A stretch of 64,000 bases of DNA from Streptomyces sp. cg36 (GTDB lineage: Bacteria; Actinomycetota; Actinomycetes; Streptomycetales; Streptomycetaceae). The stretch is from positions 620,001-684,000 of the forward strand of contig NZ_CP163520.1 of the NCBI RefSeq assembly GCF_041080675.1. Direction: 5' to 3'. Shown in pieces: positions 1 through 10,005 of the stretch. The notes below the pieces were generated by a model. The model did no database searches. It had not been told where the DNA came from and was given only the letters and a program-made list of their open reading frames with translations. The number at the start of each line of letters is the position of its first letter. Position 1 is the first letter of the stretch. A program made the translations under genes and the position numbers.

Positions 1-154
1 GGGGGTGGTGGAGACGGCCGCCGCGCTCGCCGGCTTCACCGGCCGCGCCTGGCCCGCCGGGCGTCTGCACCTGGTCGGCAGCAACATCGGCCGCGGCCCC
101 GGGCCGATCCGCTACCGCGACCTCGAAGCCTGGGAGTTCACCGGCGAGGTGTGA
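1..154 (+). CDS. 3' end of an unrecognised protein (partial)
   Basis: The window opens inside a reading frame that starts at base 2 and ends with TGA at 152-154, giving the last 50 residues of a protein. The tail contains LVGSNIGRGPGPIRYRDLEAWEF, read here as LVGSNIGRGPGPIR followed by YRDLEAW, a strongly conserved-looking C-terminus with codon use like its neighbours. I do not recognise the family with certainty. No terminator-like hairpin is obvious before the next gene at 282. Confidence 0.6.
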   Translation, partial: GVVETAAALAGFTGRAWPAGRLHLVGSNIGRGPGPIRYRDLEAWEFTGEV

Positions 155-281
155 TTCCGGGGCCCCTTCACGGCCCGGCGAGGCGGACGCGAACGGTTTG
201 ACTTTACCTTCTCTTTACGATTTGGTGGGGCGCGCACCACGCCTGAACCACTTACTCCGCTTTGATCCGGGAGAACCACCC

Positions 282-716
282 TTGAAGCGCACCTTCCGCG
301 CCGCCGCCGGCACGCTCGCCGCCGCCGGGCTCGCCATCGGCCTCACCGCCTGTTCCGGGACCGCCGACAAGGCGGCCGACAAGGCCGCCGAGCAGGTCGA
401 CAAGGTCGTGAGCGACACGTATGAGGTCACCTACGAGGTCACCGGCAAGGGCGTGGACTCCATCGACTTCCACGGCGGGGGCGGCGAGGCGATGAAGCCC
501 AGGATCGAGACCGTCGAGAAGCCCGCGCTGCCGTGGAAGAAGACCGTCACGCTGCGCGGCATCATGCCGCCCGCGGTCATGCCCGTGGCCGTGGACCCGT
601 CCGGCACGGACGTCACCTGCAGGATCACCTACAAGGGCAAGGTGCTCAAGGAGGAGAAGGGCCAGAGCCTCGCGACGGCGGGCGGCTGCGTCGCGGTCTC
701 GCCCGCCGGGCAGTAA
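282..716 (+). CDS. MmpS-like secreted lipoprotein
   Basis: A 144-residue protein starting at TTG 282, preceded by GGGAGA; the frame is open further upstream but that part is not signal-like. Residues 1-25 form a lipoprotein signal ending in a lipobox (GLTAC) and a Ser/Gly. An Ala/Lys/Asp-rich helix follows (repeated DKAA), then a beta-rich domain with TYEVTYEVTGKG, LPWKKTV and a Cys pair (TCRITY, GGCV) that resembles the MmpS family of small mycobacterial/actinobacterial membrane-attached proteins. In mycobacteria MmpS partners RND transporters; no transporter is adjacent here, so that role is not implied. Confidence 0.7.
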   Translation: MKRTFRAAAGTLAAAGLAIGLTACSGTADKAADKAAEQVDKVVSDTYEVTYEVTGKGVDSIDFHGGGGEAMKPRIETVEKPALPWKKTVTLRGIMPPAVMPVAVDPSGTDVTCRITYKGKVLKEEKGQSLATAGGCVAVSPAGQ

Positions 717-732
717 ACCGTCTGCCGGGCGC

Positions 733-786
733 GGGGACGGCCGGGCGCCAGGGGACGGCCCGACGGGAGGGGGCGGCCCGGCGGGC
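733..786. repeat. Three tandem ~18-bp imperfect repeats
   Basis: Three head-to-tail copies of a unit beginning GGGGACGGCC start at 733, 751 and 769. They lie in the 131-bp convergent gap between the lipoprotein and the membrane protein on the other strand. Copies differ at 3-5 positions. No gene is seen in this gap. Confidence 0.55.
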
Positions 787-848
787 AGTGACCGTATTCC
801 GGGCGGTGACCGCCCGCCCGGGAGCGACCCCGCCCGCGTCCCGCACCC

Positions 849-1355
849 TCAGCCCTTGTCACCCCGCTCCCGCTTGTTCGACGCGACCCAGTCGTCGTGG
901 GCCTGCCACGCGTAGAGGGTGTCCCCCTCCGCGTACACGTAGTAGAGGCCGCAGCGCGCGGTGGGGTTGGCCGCGCTCTTCGGGAACCAGCCCGCCTTGA
1001 GGGCCGGGGGCCGGGGCGCGGCCGACTCCTTGAACGGTGTGCAGGCGGCAGGCAGCCCGCCCTTGGGCAGGGTGGCCTTGAGGAGGCGGTCCCCGCCGGT
1101 GGTCTTCATCGCGTACTCGACGGCCCGGGCATCGTCCGGGAGCCAGCGCGGCACCGACTCGCGGTCCGCCTTCGCCTTGCTGCCGGTGGCGTACGAGGAG
1201 GCCAGGTCGTGGCGGTTCTCGAACCAGTCGACCGCGGCGGGAACGACGACCACGGCCGCGAAGGCCGCCACGACCGCGCCCCCGGCGACGGTGAGTCCGA
1301 CGGTACGGGCGCGGGTGCGTCTGCGGGGGCTCGGGGTGTTTCCGGTCGCGGCCAT
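849..1355 (-). CDS. Hypothetical single-pass membrane protein
   Basis: 168 residues from ATG 1355, with GAGGAG eight bases upstream, which decides against the longer upstream frame. The N-terminus is basic (PRRRTRART) followed by one membrane segment at about residues 19-41, so the remainder (about 125 residues) is predicted outside the membrane. The outer part has Cys residues in AACTPF and TARCGLYYV, and a Trp-rich end (YAWQAHDDWV). I do not recognise the family. It is divergent from the methyltransferase at 1570, sharing a 214-bp intergenic region. Confidence 0.65.
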   Translation of the reverse strand: MAATGNTPSPRRRTRARTVGLTVAGGAVVAAFAAVVVVPAAVDWFENRHDLASSYATGSKAKADRESVPRWLPDDARAVEYAMKTTGGDRLLKATLPKGGLPAACTPFKESAAPRPPALKAGWFPKSAANPTARCGLYYVYAEGDTLYAWQAHDDWVASNKRERGDKG

Positions 1356-1569
1356 GGTCGTGTGCTCCTCGGGAGATGTGCTGGGTCGTGCTTGCGCTGC
1401 CGTTGCTTCCATTGTTCGGGGCGCGCATCGCCCTTCTCGTACGCCGCGAGGAGCAAACCTCGTACGACTCTGGGCTGACCCGGCCCGGCGACACCCCCCA
1501 GGGGTCGGACCCCACCGGCTCGCCCCGCGACCTCCTCCCGGGCGTACGGGAGCGGGGGACAATCGCGGT

Positions 1570-2385
1570 ATGACGCCTTCCGCCCCCGGCTCCCCCGACG
1601 ACCGCGGCTATCTCCTCGACAACGCGCAGCGGGAGGCGGGCACCCGCTTCGACGCGCTGGGCGAGCTCTTCGACCCGACCACCTTCCGCCACATCGAGAG
1701 CCTGGGCATCGCCCCGGGATGGCGGTGCTGGGAGGTGGGTGCGGGCGGCCCTTCGGTGGTGTCCTGGCTCGCCGACCGCGTCGGGCCGGGCGGCCGGGTC
1801 CTGGCGACCGACATCGACACCTCCTGGGCCTCGCGCGCCGCGGGCGGCGTCGTCGAGGTGCTGCGCCACGACGTGGGCCGGGACGCACCCCCGGCGCACG
1901 GCTTCGACCTCGTCCACGCCCGTCTGGTGCTGGTCCACGTGACCGACCGGGAGCGGGCCCTGCGCTCCATGGCCGACGCCCTCCGGCCCGGCGGATGGCT
2001 GCTGCTGGAGGACGCCGATCCGGCGGCGCAGCCGCTGATCTGCCTCGACGAGTACGGTCCCGAGCAGGCCCTGGCCAACCGGCTGCGGGCCGGTTTCCGG
2101 TCCCTGCTCGCGGCCCGCGGCGCCGATCTGGCCTACGGGCGCAAGCTCCCGCGCCTGCTGAGGGAGGCGGGGCTGGCCGATGTCGCCGCCGACGCCCACT
2201 TCCCCGTCACGTCCCCGGCCTGCGACGTCCTGGAAGCGGCCACCGTGCGCCAGGTCCGCGACAAACTGCTGGCGGCGGGGCTGGCCACGGAGCAGGAGAT
2301 CGAGGACCACCTCGCCCATGTCGAGTCGGGCCGCCTCGACCTGACCACGGCCCCGATGATCTCCGCGTGGGGGCGCCGCCCGTAG
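1570..2385 (+). CDS. Class I SAM-dependent methyltransferase
   Basis: 271 residues. The Rossmann motif I is present as CWEVGAGGPSVVSWLA at about residues 52-67, acidic end of strand 2 as ATDIDTSW, motif II-like HDVGRDAP, and the post-motif DALRPGGWLLLEDADP (motif III/IV) as in the UbiE/Methyltransf_25 group. Such enzymes move a methyl group from S-adenosylmethionine to a small molecule; the acceptor cannot be read from the sequence. The start ATG at 1570 follows GGGAGCGGGGGA. It stands alone and converges on the MarR gene. Confidence 0.88.
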   Translation: MTPSAPGSPDDRGYLLDNAQREAGTRFDALGELFDPTTFRHIESLGIAPGWRCWEVGAGGPSVVSWLADRVGPGGRVLATDIDTSWASRAAGGVVEVLRHDVGRDAPPAHGFDLVHARLVLVHVTDRERALRSMADALRPGGWLLLEDADPAAQPLICLDEYGPEQALANRLRAGFRSLLAARGADLAYGRKLPRLLREAGLADVAADAHFPVTSPACDVLEAATVRQVRDKLLAAGLATEQEIEDHLAHVESGRLDLTTAPMISAWGRRP

Positions 2386-2436
2386 TGGAGCGGAACCCGC
2401 CGTTCCCGCAGGCCGCGCGGGCCCGTCGGCGGTGGA

Positions 2437-2467
2437 CGCCTCGCCGGGAGGGGGCGTCGGCGAGGCG
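2437..2467. terminator. Hairpin between convergent genes
   Basis: CGCCTCGCCG at 2437-2446 is perfectly complementary to CGGCGAGGCG at 2458-2467, with an 11-base loop. It lies between the methyltransferase stop (2385) and the MarR stop (2579), so it could terminate both; no T-tract follows, as is usual in Streptomyces. Confidence 0.6.
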
Positions 2468-2578
2468 CACCTCAGTGTGGCAGCGGCGGGGCCGCCCGGG
2501 GGTGTACCGGTGAGGAGTTGGCCGGGACACGACGCACCCCCGCTCCACCCCTCCCCCGCGATCCGGCGCCCGAGCCGG

Positions 2579-3160
2579 CTACCGCCCCGGTGCGAGCGGG
2601 TCCGCGACGAGGCCGCCGATGCGGCGCACCTGCGCGAAGGGGTCCACGGCGAGCTCCCCCGCCGCACGGGTGAGCGCGCGCAACGCCGGTACGAGTCCGG
2701 CGCGTTCCTCGGCGGGCAGCCGGGCGACGAGCGCGCCGATCTCGGCCCGCCGGTGCGCCATGACCCGCTCGACCAGCGCGCACCCCTCGGCGGTCGGACG
2801 CAGGACCACCTCGCGGCGGTTGGCGGGATTGGGGGCCCGGTCGACCAGACCGGCCGCCGCCAGCCGGTCGACCATCCGCATGGCGGTGGACGGGTTGACC
2901 CCCAGGGTGTCCGCCATGGCCGCCAGCTTCAGCGGCGCACAGCTCTCCAGGACCACCAGGGCGCGCAGTTGCGGGAGCGTCATGGCGTCGTCGATCGACG
3001 CGAGGGCGCGGGCGGAGACGGCGACAAGCAGCCGTGAGGCGGCCATGACGGCGACGGTCACTTCGTCGGCCTCGCGGTCGAGTCCGGAGGTCTCACCGGG
3101 ATGGCCGCGCCCGGCCCCGCCGGACCTGGCGGTTCGCGGTGCGTCATCGTCGTACGCCAT
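2579..3160 (-). CDS. MarR family transcriptional regulator
   Basis: 193 residues. A winged helix is visible: MTLPQLRALVVLE, then MADTLGVNPSTAMRMVDRLAAAGLV (recognition helix) and the wing NPANRREVVLRPT, followed by a C-terminal dimerisation helix. MarR proteins are dimeric DNA-binding repressors that often sense phenolic compounds. The chosen ATG (3160) has no ribosome-binding site but sits seven bases after a TATAAC box, which suggests a leaderless mRNA. It is divergent from the EACC1-caspase operon and could control it; that link is inference. Confidence 0.88.
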   Translation of the reverse strand: MAYDDDAPRTARSGGAGRGHPGETSGLDREADEVTVAVMAASRLLVAVSARALASIDDAMTLPQLRALVVLESCAPLKLAAMADTLGVNPSTAMRMVDRLAAAGLVDRAPNPANRREVVLRPTAEGCALVERVMAHRRAEIGALVARLPAEERAGLVPALRALTRAAGELAVDPFAQVRRIGGLVADPLAPGR

Positions 3161-3167
3161 GGGGTCT

Positions 3168-3173
3168 GTTATA
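3168..3173 (-). promoter_or_regulatory. Leaderless -10 box for the MarR gene
   Basis: On the minus strand TATAAC lies seven bases before the ATG at 3160 and no Shine-Dalgarno sequence is present, the arrangement seen for leaderless transcripts in actinomycetes. No good -35 hexamer is visible. Confidence 0.5.
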
Positions 3174-3392
3174 CCCGCACGTACCCCGCAGTCCCCGCCC
3201 GTCCCCGCGGGAGCGTCACCCGCGCCCTCACCTCCTGGCCCGCGACACCTGCCGGGTCCGCCACGGTCGCACCGTCCGCGCCCGCGGCCCCGGCCGCCGC
3301 CGGGACCCGGACTCCACCGGCCCGGGAAAACGCGTCGAAGTCTGCCCATCGGCCGGGTGGAGGTGGGATCCTGACCTTGCTGCACGGATGCC

Positions 3393-3404
3393 GATCACGT
3401 GATC
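3393..3404. promoter_or_regulatory. 12-bp perfect palindrome before the EACC1 gene
   Basis: GATCACGTGATC is a perfect dyad four bases before the GGGGGA ribosome-binding site of the EACC1 gene. It may be an operator for the conflict operon, or chance; a second copy was not found in this gap. Confidence 0.4.
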
Positions 3405-3418
3405 CACGGGGGAGCCGC

Positions 3419-3759
3419 ATGGCCGAGGTACGGATCAGCGCGGGGAGCGCCGCGGGCGCCACGGCCCTGACCGGGTGGTTGCTGCGCGATCCCTCCGTCG
3501 CCCGGGCGGGCGTCACCATCGAGCCCGGCGGCACGGCCGCGCCACCGGTCACCACCATGGGGACGGTGGACACGGTGACCGCCGTGGCCAACAGCGCCGT
3601 CGGGCTGATCGGACTGCTCGTCACCACCGCCGCCTGGCGGCGCCCCCGGGGCGTGCAGCGGCCGGTCGTCCGGATCACCGAGAGCGACGGCACCGTCCTC
3701 GAGGGCACGGCGGAGGACGTCATCGAGGTCCTGCGGGCCCGCACGGAGCAGTCCGGCAC

Positions 3760-3763
<4 letters not shown>
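3419..3763 (+). CDS. EACC1-like effector-associated protein
   Basis: 114 residues from ATG 3419, preceded by GGGGGAG. The layout matches the actinobacterial 'effector-associated constant component 1' family: an N-terminal strand pair (VRISAGSA), LTGWLLRDPSVARAGV, a central hydrophobic helix (TVTAVANSAVGLIGLLVTTAAW, about residues 57-78) that could be a membrane segment, an arginine patch, and a C-terminal beta unit VVRITESDGTVLEGT followed by EDVIEVLRA. EACC1 genes are known to sit beside caspase, trypsin or TIR effectors in NTP-dependent conflict systems. Its stop overlaps the start of the caspase-NTPase gene (ATGA), so the two are translationally coupled. Its own molecular role is not known. 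Confidence 0.82.
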
Positions 3764-6468
<2,705 letters not shown>

Positions 6469-6581
6469 TTACGGGCCCGTTCGCCGGATGCGGCGGGGTG
6501 CGGGCGCGTAGCCTGTCACGCGGCGCGAGCGAGTGATGTCGCCGCGTGCACGTTCCGTTCCCGTACCAGGAGTGCTCCGCC

Positions 6582-7067
6582 ATGCACATATCCAGACCCT
6601 CCCGCTCTCGGCGCGCCAGAGCCGCCGTCCTCGGTGCGGCCCTGGCGGCCGTCCTCACCCTGGCGGGCTGCCAGGACAGCGACTCCGGCGCGGCCCCGCC
6701 GCCACCGTCGATCACCGCGAAGTCCACCCCCGCGGCCTCGCCCTCCCCCACCCCGACGCCCACCGCCTCCGTCCACTCCGCCACTCCCACGCCGACGCCG
6801 AGCCGCACCAGCGCGAAGCCGCACACCCCGGCCGCCGCGCCCACCAAGCCGCACACCCCCAGGCCCCCGGCGCCGGGCGGCCGGGCGAGCGCCAAGGCCA
6901 CCGGTTCCGCGCACTCCGGCAGCTGCGAGATCGTCTCCAACGCGGGCAACTGCTACAACGCGGGCCAGTTCTGCCGCAAGGCCGATCTCGGGCGGTCCAC
7001 GGACGCGGCGAACGGGCGGACGATCTACTGCCGGATGGTGAGCGGACGACCCCATTGGCAGTATTGA
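6582..7067 (+). CDS. Secreted lipoprotein with a Cys-rich C-terminal domain
   Basis: 161 residues from ATG 6582, with AGGAG nine bases upstream. Residues 1-30 are a basic lipoprotein signal with lipobox LAGC. About 75 residues of Pro/Ser/Thr/Ala linker follow (SPTPTPTAS, TPTPTPSRT). The last 50 residues hold a conserved-looking small domain with four Cys: SCEIVSNAGNCYNAGQFCR and GRTIYC, probably two disulfides, ending in PHWQY. This domain recurs in streptomycete secreted proteins but I know no function. No partner gene is obvious. Confidence 0.72.
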   Translation: MHISRPSRSRRARAAVLGAALAAVLTLAGCQDSDSGAAPPPPSITAKSTPAASPSPTPTPTASVHSATPTPTPSRTSAKPHTPAAAPTKPHTPRPPAPGGRASAKATGSAHSGSCEIVSNAGNCYNAGQFCRKADLGRSTDAANGRTIYCRMVSGRPHWQY

Positions 7068-7110
7068 CGCTCCCTCAGTTTCCGTTCCGCGCGCGCCACA
7101 TACGTACCGG

Positions 7111-7160
7111 TCGTACACCCCTCTCCCGTTTTCGCGACAAGGGCTGACAGGGGTGTGCGA
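7111..7160. promoter_or_regulatory. Long imperfect inverted repeat in the 7068-7216 gap
   Basis: TCGTACACCCCT (7111-7122) pairs at 11 of 12 positions with AGGGGTGTGCGA (7149-7160) across a 26-base spacer that includes a GTTTTCGC segment. It lies 44 bases after the lipoprotein stop and 57 bases before the next start, so it could be a terminator or an operator for the gene at 7217. Confidence 0.4.
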
Positions 7161-7216
7161 CACGTGCCACGTTGTACCCCGCCACGCCGAGACGCACCCG
7201 CTCTTCGGGAGGACGT

Positions 7217-7807
7217 ATGCCGCGGTACGCGAAGAATCCGAAAGAGGCCGAGCAGGACCTCATCGAATACTGCGAGGAGATCGGGTTCGACCCCGAGTGG
7301 GTGGAACCCCGCAAGTGGGCCTCCTCCATCGACATCGCCCAGGACAAGGAGCTCGGCTTCGCCGGGGCCCGCAAGACCATCGACAGCGACAAGGAAGACA
7401 TGGTCAAGTCGGGCGCGAGGGACGCCCGCGCGGCCAAGCTGGCGGCGGACCCGAGCGGACTGCTGGCCGCCGTGAAGGTGAACTACAAGCTCAAGGGCTC
7501 GCTGGTGGGCACCATACTCAAGCAGTGCGCGGACGCGTACGTCGGCGGCGAGCGGGTCAACCTCGGGCTGGGCGGCACCCCGATGGACGCCGACGCCTAC
7601 GGGGAGCTGCGCGGCGAGTGGGGGCTGGCGTCCGGGCTGGCGGGGGGCGGTGTGTTCACCGAGTTCGTGAGCCACGCCCCCCAGGACAAGGCCGCTCTCG
7701 GCAAGGGCTCCGTCGGCGGGACGCTCGCCCAGCGCAAGGTGCAGGGCAATCTGCTGGTCAAGATCTGCGGCGTGCGGTTCAACATGCACATCGACATCGC
7801 GGACTGA
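7217..7807 (+). CDS. Conserved hypothetical protein
   Basis: 196 residues from ATG 7217 with GGGAGG six bases before it. No signal peptide or membrane segment is visible. The N-terminal half is charged and helical (NPKEAEQDLIEYCEEIGFD, then WVEPRKWASSIDIAQDKELGF); the C-terminal half is richer in glycine and strands (GERVNLGLGGTPMDADAYGELRG, GGGVFTEFVSHAPQDK, VKICGVRFNMHIDIAD). I do not recognise the family. Its 3' end faces the DUF11 operon across a strong shared hairpin. Confidence 0.7.
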   Translation: MPRYAKNPKEAEQDLIEYCEEIGFDPEWVEPRKWASSIDIAQDKELGFAGARKTIDSDKEDMVKSGARDARAAKLAADPSGLLAAVKVNYKLKGSLVGTILKQCADAYVGGERVNLGLGGTPMDADAYGELRGEWGLASGLAGGGVFTEFVSHAPQDKAALGKGSVGGTLAQRKVQGNLLVKICGVRFNMHIDIAD

Positions 7808-7814
7808 CACACCG

Positions 7815-7848
7815 CCGGGGGCGGACCGCGCGTGCGGCCCGCCCCCGG
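7815..7848. terminator. Bidirectional terminator hairpin
   Basis: A 15-bp stem with one mismatch (7815-7829 with 7834-7848, starting CCGGGGGCGG) and a four-base loop sits exactly between two convergent stops at 7807 and 7865. It is the expected end of both transcripts. Confidence 0.85.
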
Positions 7849-7864
7849 TCGGTGGGACCGTGGA

Positions 7865-9916
7865 TCAAGGGGTCTGCTTGGTCACCTCCAGGTCCGCGGT
7901 GGGCTTCTTGACGCTTCCGCCGGGCGGGCCGGTGGTGCTGGAGTTGTTGTCCGTCACCGGGTCCGCGGTGGCCGAGGTCACCGTGGCGGTGTTCTGGATG
8001 TCGGACCCGTCACCGGTGTAGGTGGCGGCCAGCTTCACCTTGAACACCCATGTCACCGAGGCACCGGGGGCCAGGGTCGCCCGCGGCCCGCAGACCACGT
8101 CGTGGCCCGCCGTGCAGGGGTCGTCCGAGGACACGAAGCTCAGCGCCGTCGGCAGGGTGTCGGTCACCTTGACCTCCTCCGCCTGCGAGGGGCCCTTGTT
8201 GGTGACGGTCACCGAGTACTCGAAGGTCTCGCCGGGCGCGACCGGTGTGTTGGTGACCGGCTTCTTCACGATGGCCAGGTCCGAGGAGGGCGGGTTGATC
8301 CGGCCGCCCGGCGGGGTGGCCGTGGAGGTGTCGTTCTCGCTGGTCGGGTCGATGTTGTCGGCGGTGACCTGGGCGGTGTTCTTCATGTCGCTGCCGTCGC
8401 CGCGGTAGGCGGGGTCCACCTTCACCGTCAGGAAGTAGTCGACGGTTTCCCCCACCTTCAGCGGGGCGGTGCGCCGGCAGGAGACGGCACGCCCGGAGAC
8501 GGTGCAGCCGCTCGGGTTGGACGCCACGTACGACAGCCCCTCGGGCAGGTTGTCGGTGAGCTTCACGTTGTAGGCGTCGGCCGACGGGCCGTTGTTGGTC
8601 ACCGTGATCTTGTAGTCGAAGGTGGTGCCCGGTGTCGGCGGGGTGTCGCCGACCGCCGTCTTGGTCACCGCCAGGTCGGCCGTGGGCTTGTTGACCTTGC
8701 TGCCCGGCACTCCGGCGGGCGAGCTGGTGTTGTTGGCCGGGACCGGGTCCTTGGTGTCGGATCCGACGGTCGCGGTGTTGCGGATGTCGCTGCCGTCGCC
8801 GGTGTAGTTGGAGTCCAGGCGCACCCGGAACTTCCAGGTGCGCGAGGCACCCGGCTCCAGTACCGCCTGGGGGCCGCAGGTGACGTTCTGGCCGCTCGCG
8901 GTGCAGCCGTCCGCCGAGTCGACGAAGGCCAGCTGCGCCGGCAGGGCGTCGGTCATCTTCACGTTCTTCGCCCTTGAGGGGCCATCGTTGTGCGCGGTGA
9001 CCGCGTACTCGAAGGTCTCGCCCGGGGCGATCGGCGTGGTGGTGACGGGCTGCTTGGCCGCCCACAGGTCGGCCTGCGGTGCGGTGACCCCGCCGGGTGG
9101 CAGCACCGCGGTGCTGGTGTTGTTGGTGAGGTCGGGGTCCTTGGAGTCCGAGGTGCTGGTGGCGCTGTTGTGGACGTCCGAGCCGTCGCCCTCGTAGGCG
9201 GAGCTGAGCTTCACCTTGAAGGTCCACTTCGCGGTCCCGCCGGGCACCAGCCTGGCCTGCGGGCCGCACGTCACCTTCTGGCCGGACGCCGTGCACGGGT
9301 CGCCCGAGGACACGAAGGTGACACCGTCCGGCAGGGTGTCGGTGGCCGTGACGTTGCGGGCGTCGGAGGGCCCGGCGTTGGAGGCCGCGATCTCGTACTC
9401 GTACTCCTGGCCCGGCACCGTGGGACCGCTGCCCAGGGCCGTCTTGACGGTGGAGATGTCGGACTGCGGGGTGAACGGCCCCGGCGGGATGACCGGCTTG
9501 GGCTTGTTGTTGTCCGGGTCCGGGTCGGTCGCCTCCGAGGTGCCCGTCGCCGCGTTGCCCAGGTCCGAGCCGTCACCCTGGTACGAAGGGCTCAGCCGGG
9601 CGACGAACTTCCACTTCTTGCTCTGGCCCACGCCGAGCTGCGCCTCGGGCCCGCAGGTCACGGTCTGCCCGGAGGCCGTGCAGCCGTCGGCGGAGGAGAC
9701 GAACGTGATGCCCTCGGGCAGGGTGTCGGTCGCCGTCGCGTTGCGCGCCACGGACGGTCCGTTGTTCTTCGCCGTGAGGGTGTAGGTGATCAGACCGCCG
9801 GGCGGGGTGACCGCGGCGGACGCGGGACTCAGCCCGGACCACTGCGGCAGTGCGCAGAGCAGCGCGGCGGCCGAGGCGCCCAGCCAGCGGCGCCGACGAC
9901 GTCGTGTCGTTCTCAT
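7865..9916 (-). CDS. Secreted DUF11 Ig-like repeat protein (third gene of surface operon)
   Basis: 683 residues with a Tat/Sec-like signal (six Arg, then hydrophobic core, cleavage about ASA-AV near residue 35). The rest is five DUF11-type beta-sandwich units of about 130 residues, each with NxGPS, (T/V)DTLP, FVSS..GCTASG, VTCGP, GDGSD and DP..NN signatures. Two oddities: the first unit starts directly at VTPPGGLITYTL and lacks the usual first strand (pattern ADLxxxK), and after the fifth unit the protein ends with an extra lone first strand, PTADLEVTKQTP. There is no LPXTG or membrane anchor. DUF11 proteins are usually surface stalks or adhesins. It lies 89 bp downstream of the second gene. 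Confidence 0.9.
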   Translation of the reverse strand: MRTTRRRRRRWLGASAAALLCALPQWSGLSPASAAVTPPGGLITYTLTAKNNGPSVARNATATDTLPEGITFVSSADGCTASGQTVTCGPEAQLGVGQSKKWKFVARLSPSYQGDGSDLGNAATGTSEATDPDPDNNKPKPVIPPGPFTPQSDISTVKTALGSGPTVPGQEYEYEIAASNAGPSDARNVTATDTLPDGVTFVSSGDPCTASGQKVTCGPQARLVPGGTAKWTFKVKLSSAYEGDGSDVHNSATSTSDSKDPDLTNNTSTAVLPPGGVTAPQADLWAAKQPVTTTPIAPGETFEYAVTAHNDGPSRAKNVKMTDALPAQLAFVDSADGCTASGQNVTCGPQAVLEPGASRTWKFRVRLDSNYTGDGSDIRNTATVGSDTKDPVPANNTSSPAGVPGSKVNKPTADLAVTKTAVGDTPPTPGTTFDYKITVTNNGPSADAYNVKLTDNLPEGLSYVASNPSGCTVSGRAVSCRRTAPLKVGETVDYFLTVKVDPAYRGDGSDMKNTAQVTADNIDPTSENDTSTATPPGGRINPPSSDLAIVKKPVTNTPVAPGETFEYSVTVTNKGPSQAEEVKVTDTLPTALSFVSSDDPCTAGHDVVCGPRATLAPGASVTWVFKVKLAATYTGDGSDIQNTATVTSATADPVTDNNSSTTGPPGGSVKKPTADLEVTKQTP

Positions 9917-10005
9917 CTCGCATCGTTTCCGTTCGTGCTCCGGTCGCCGTACACCGATGTACGGACGTGTGGGGCGGCGGCCCGCCGGACGGGCGGGACG
10001 CCGGG

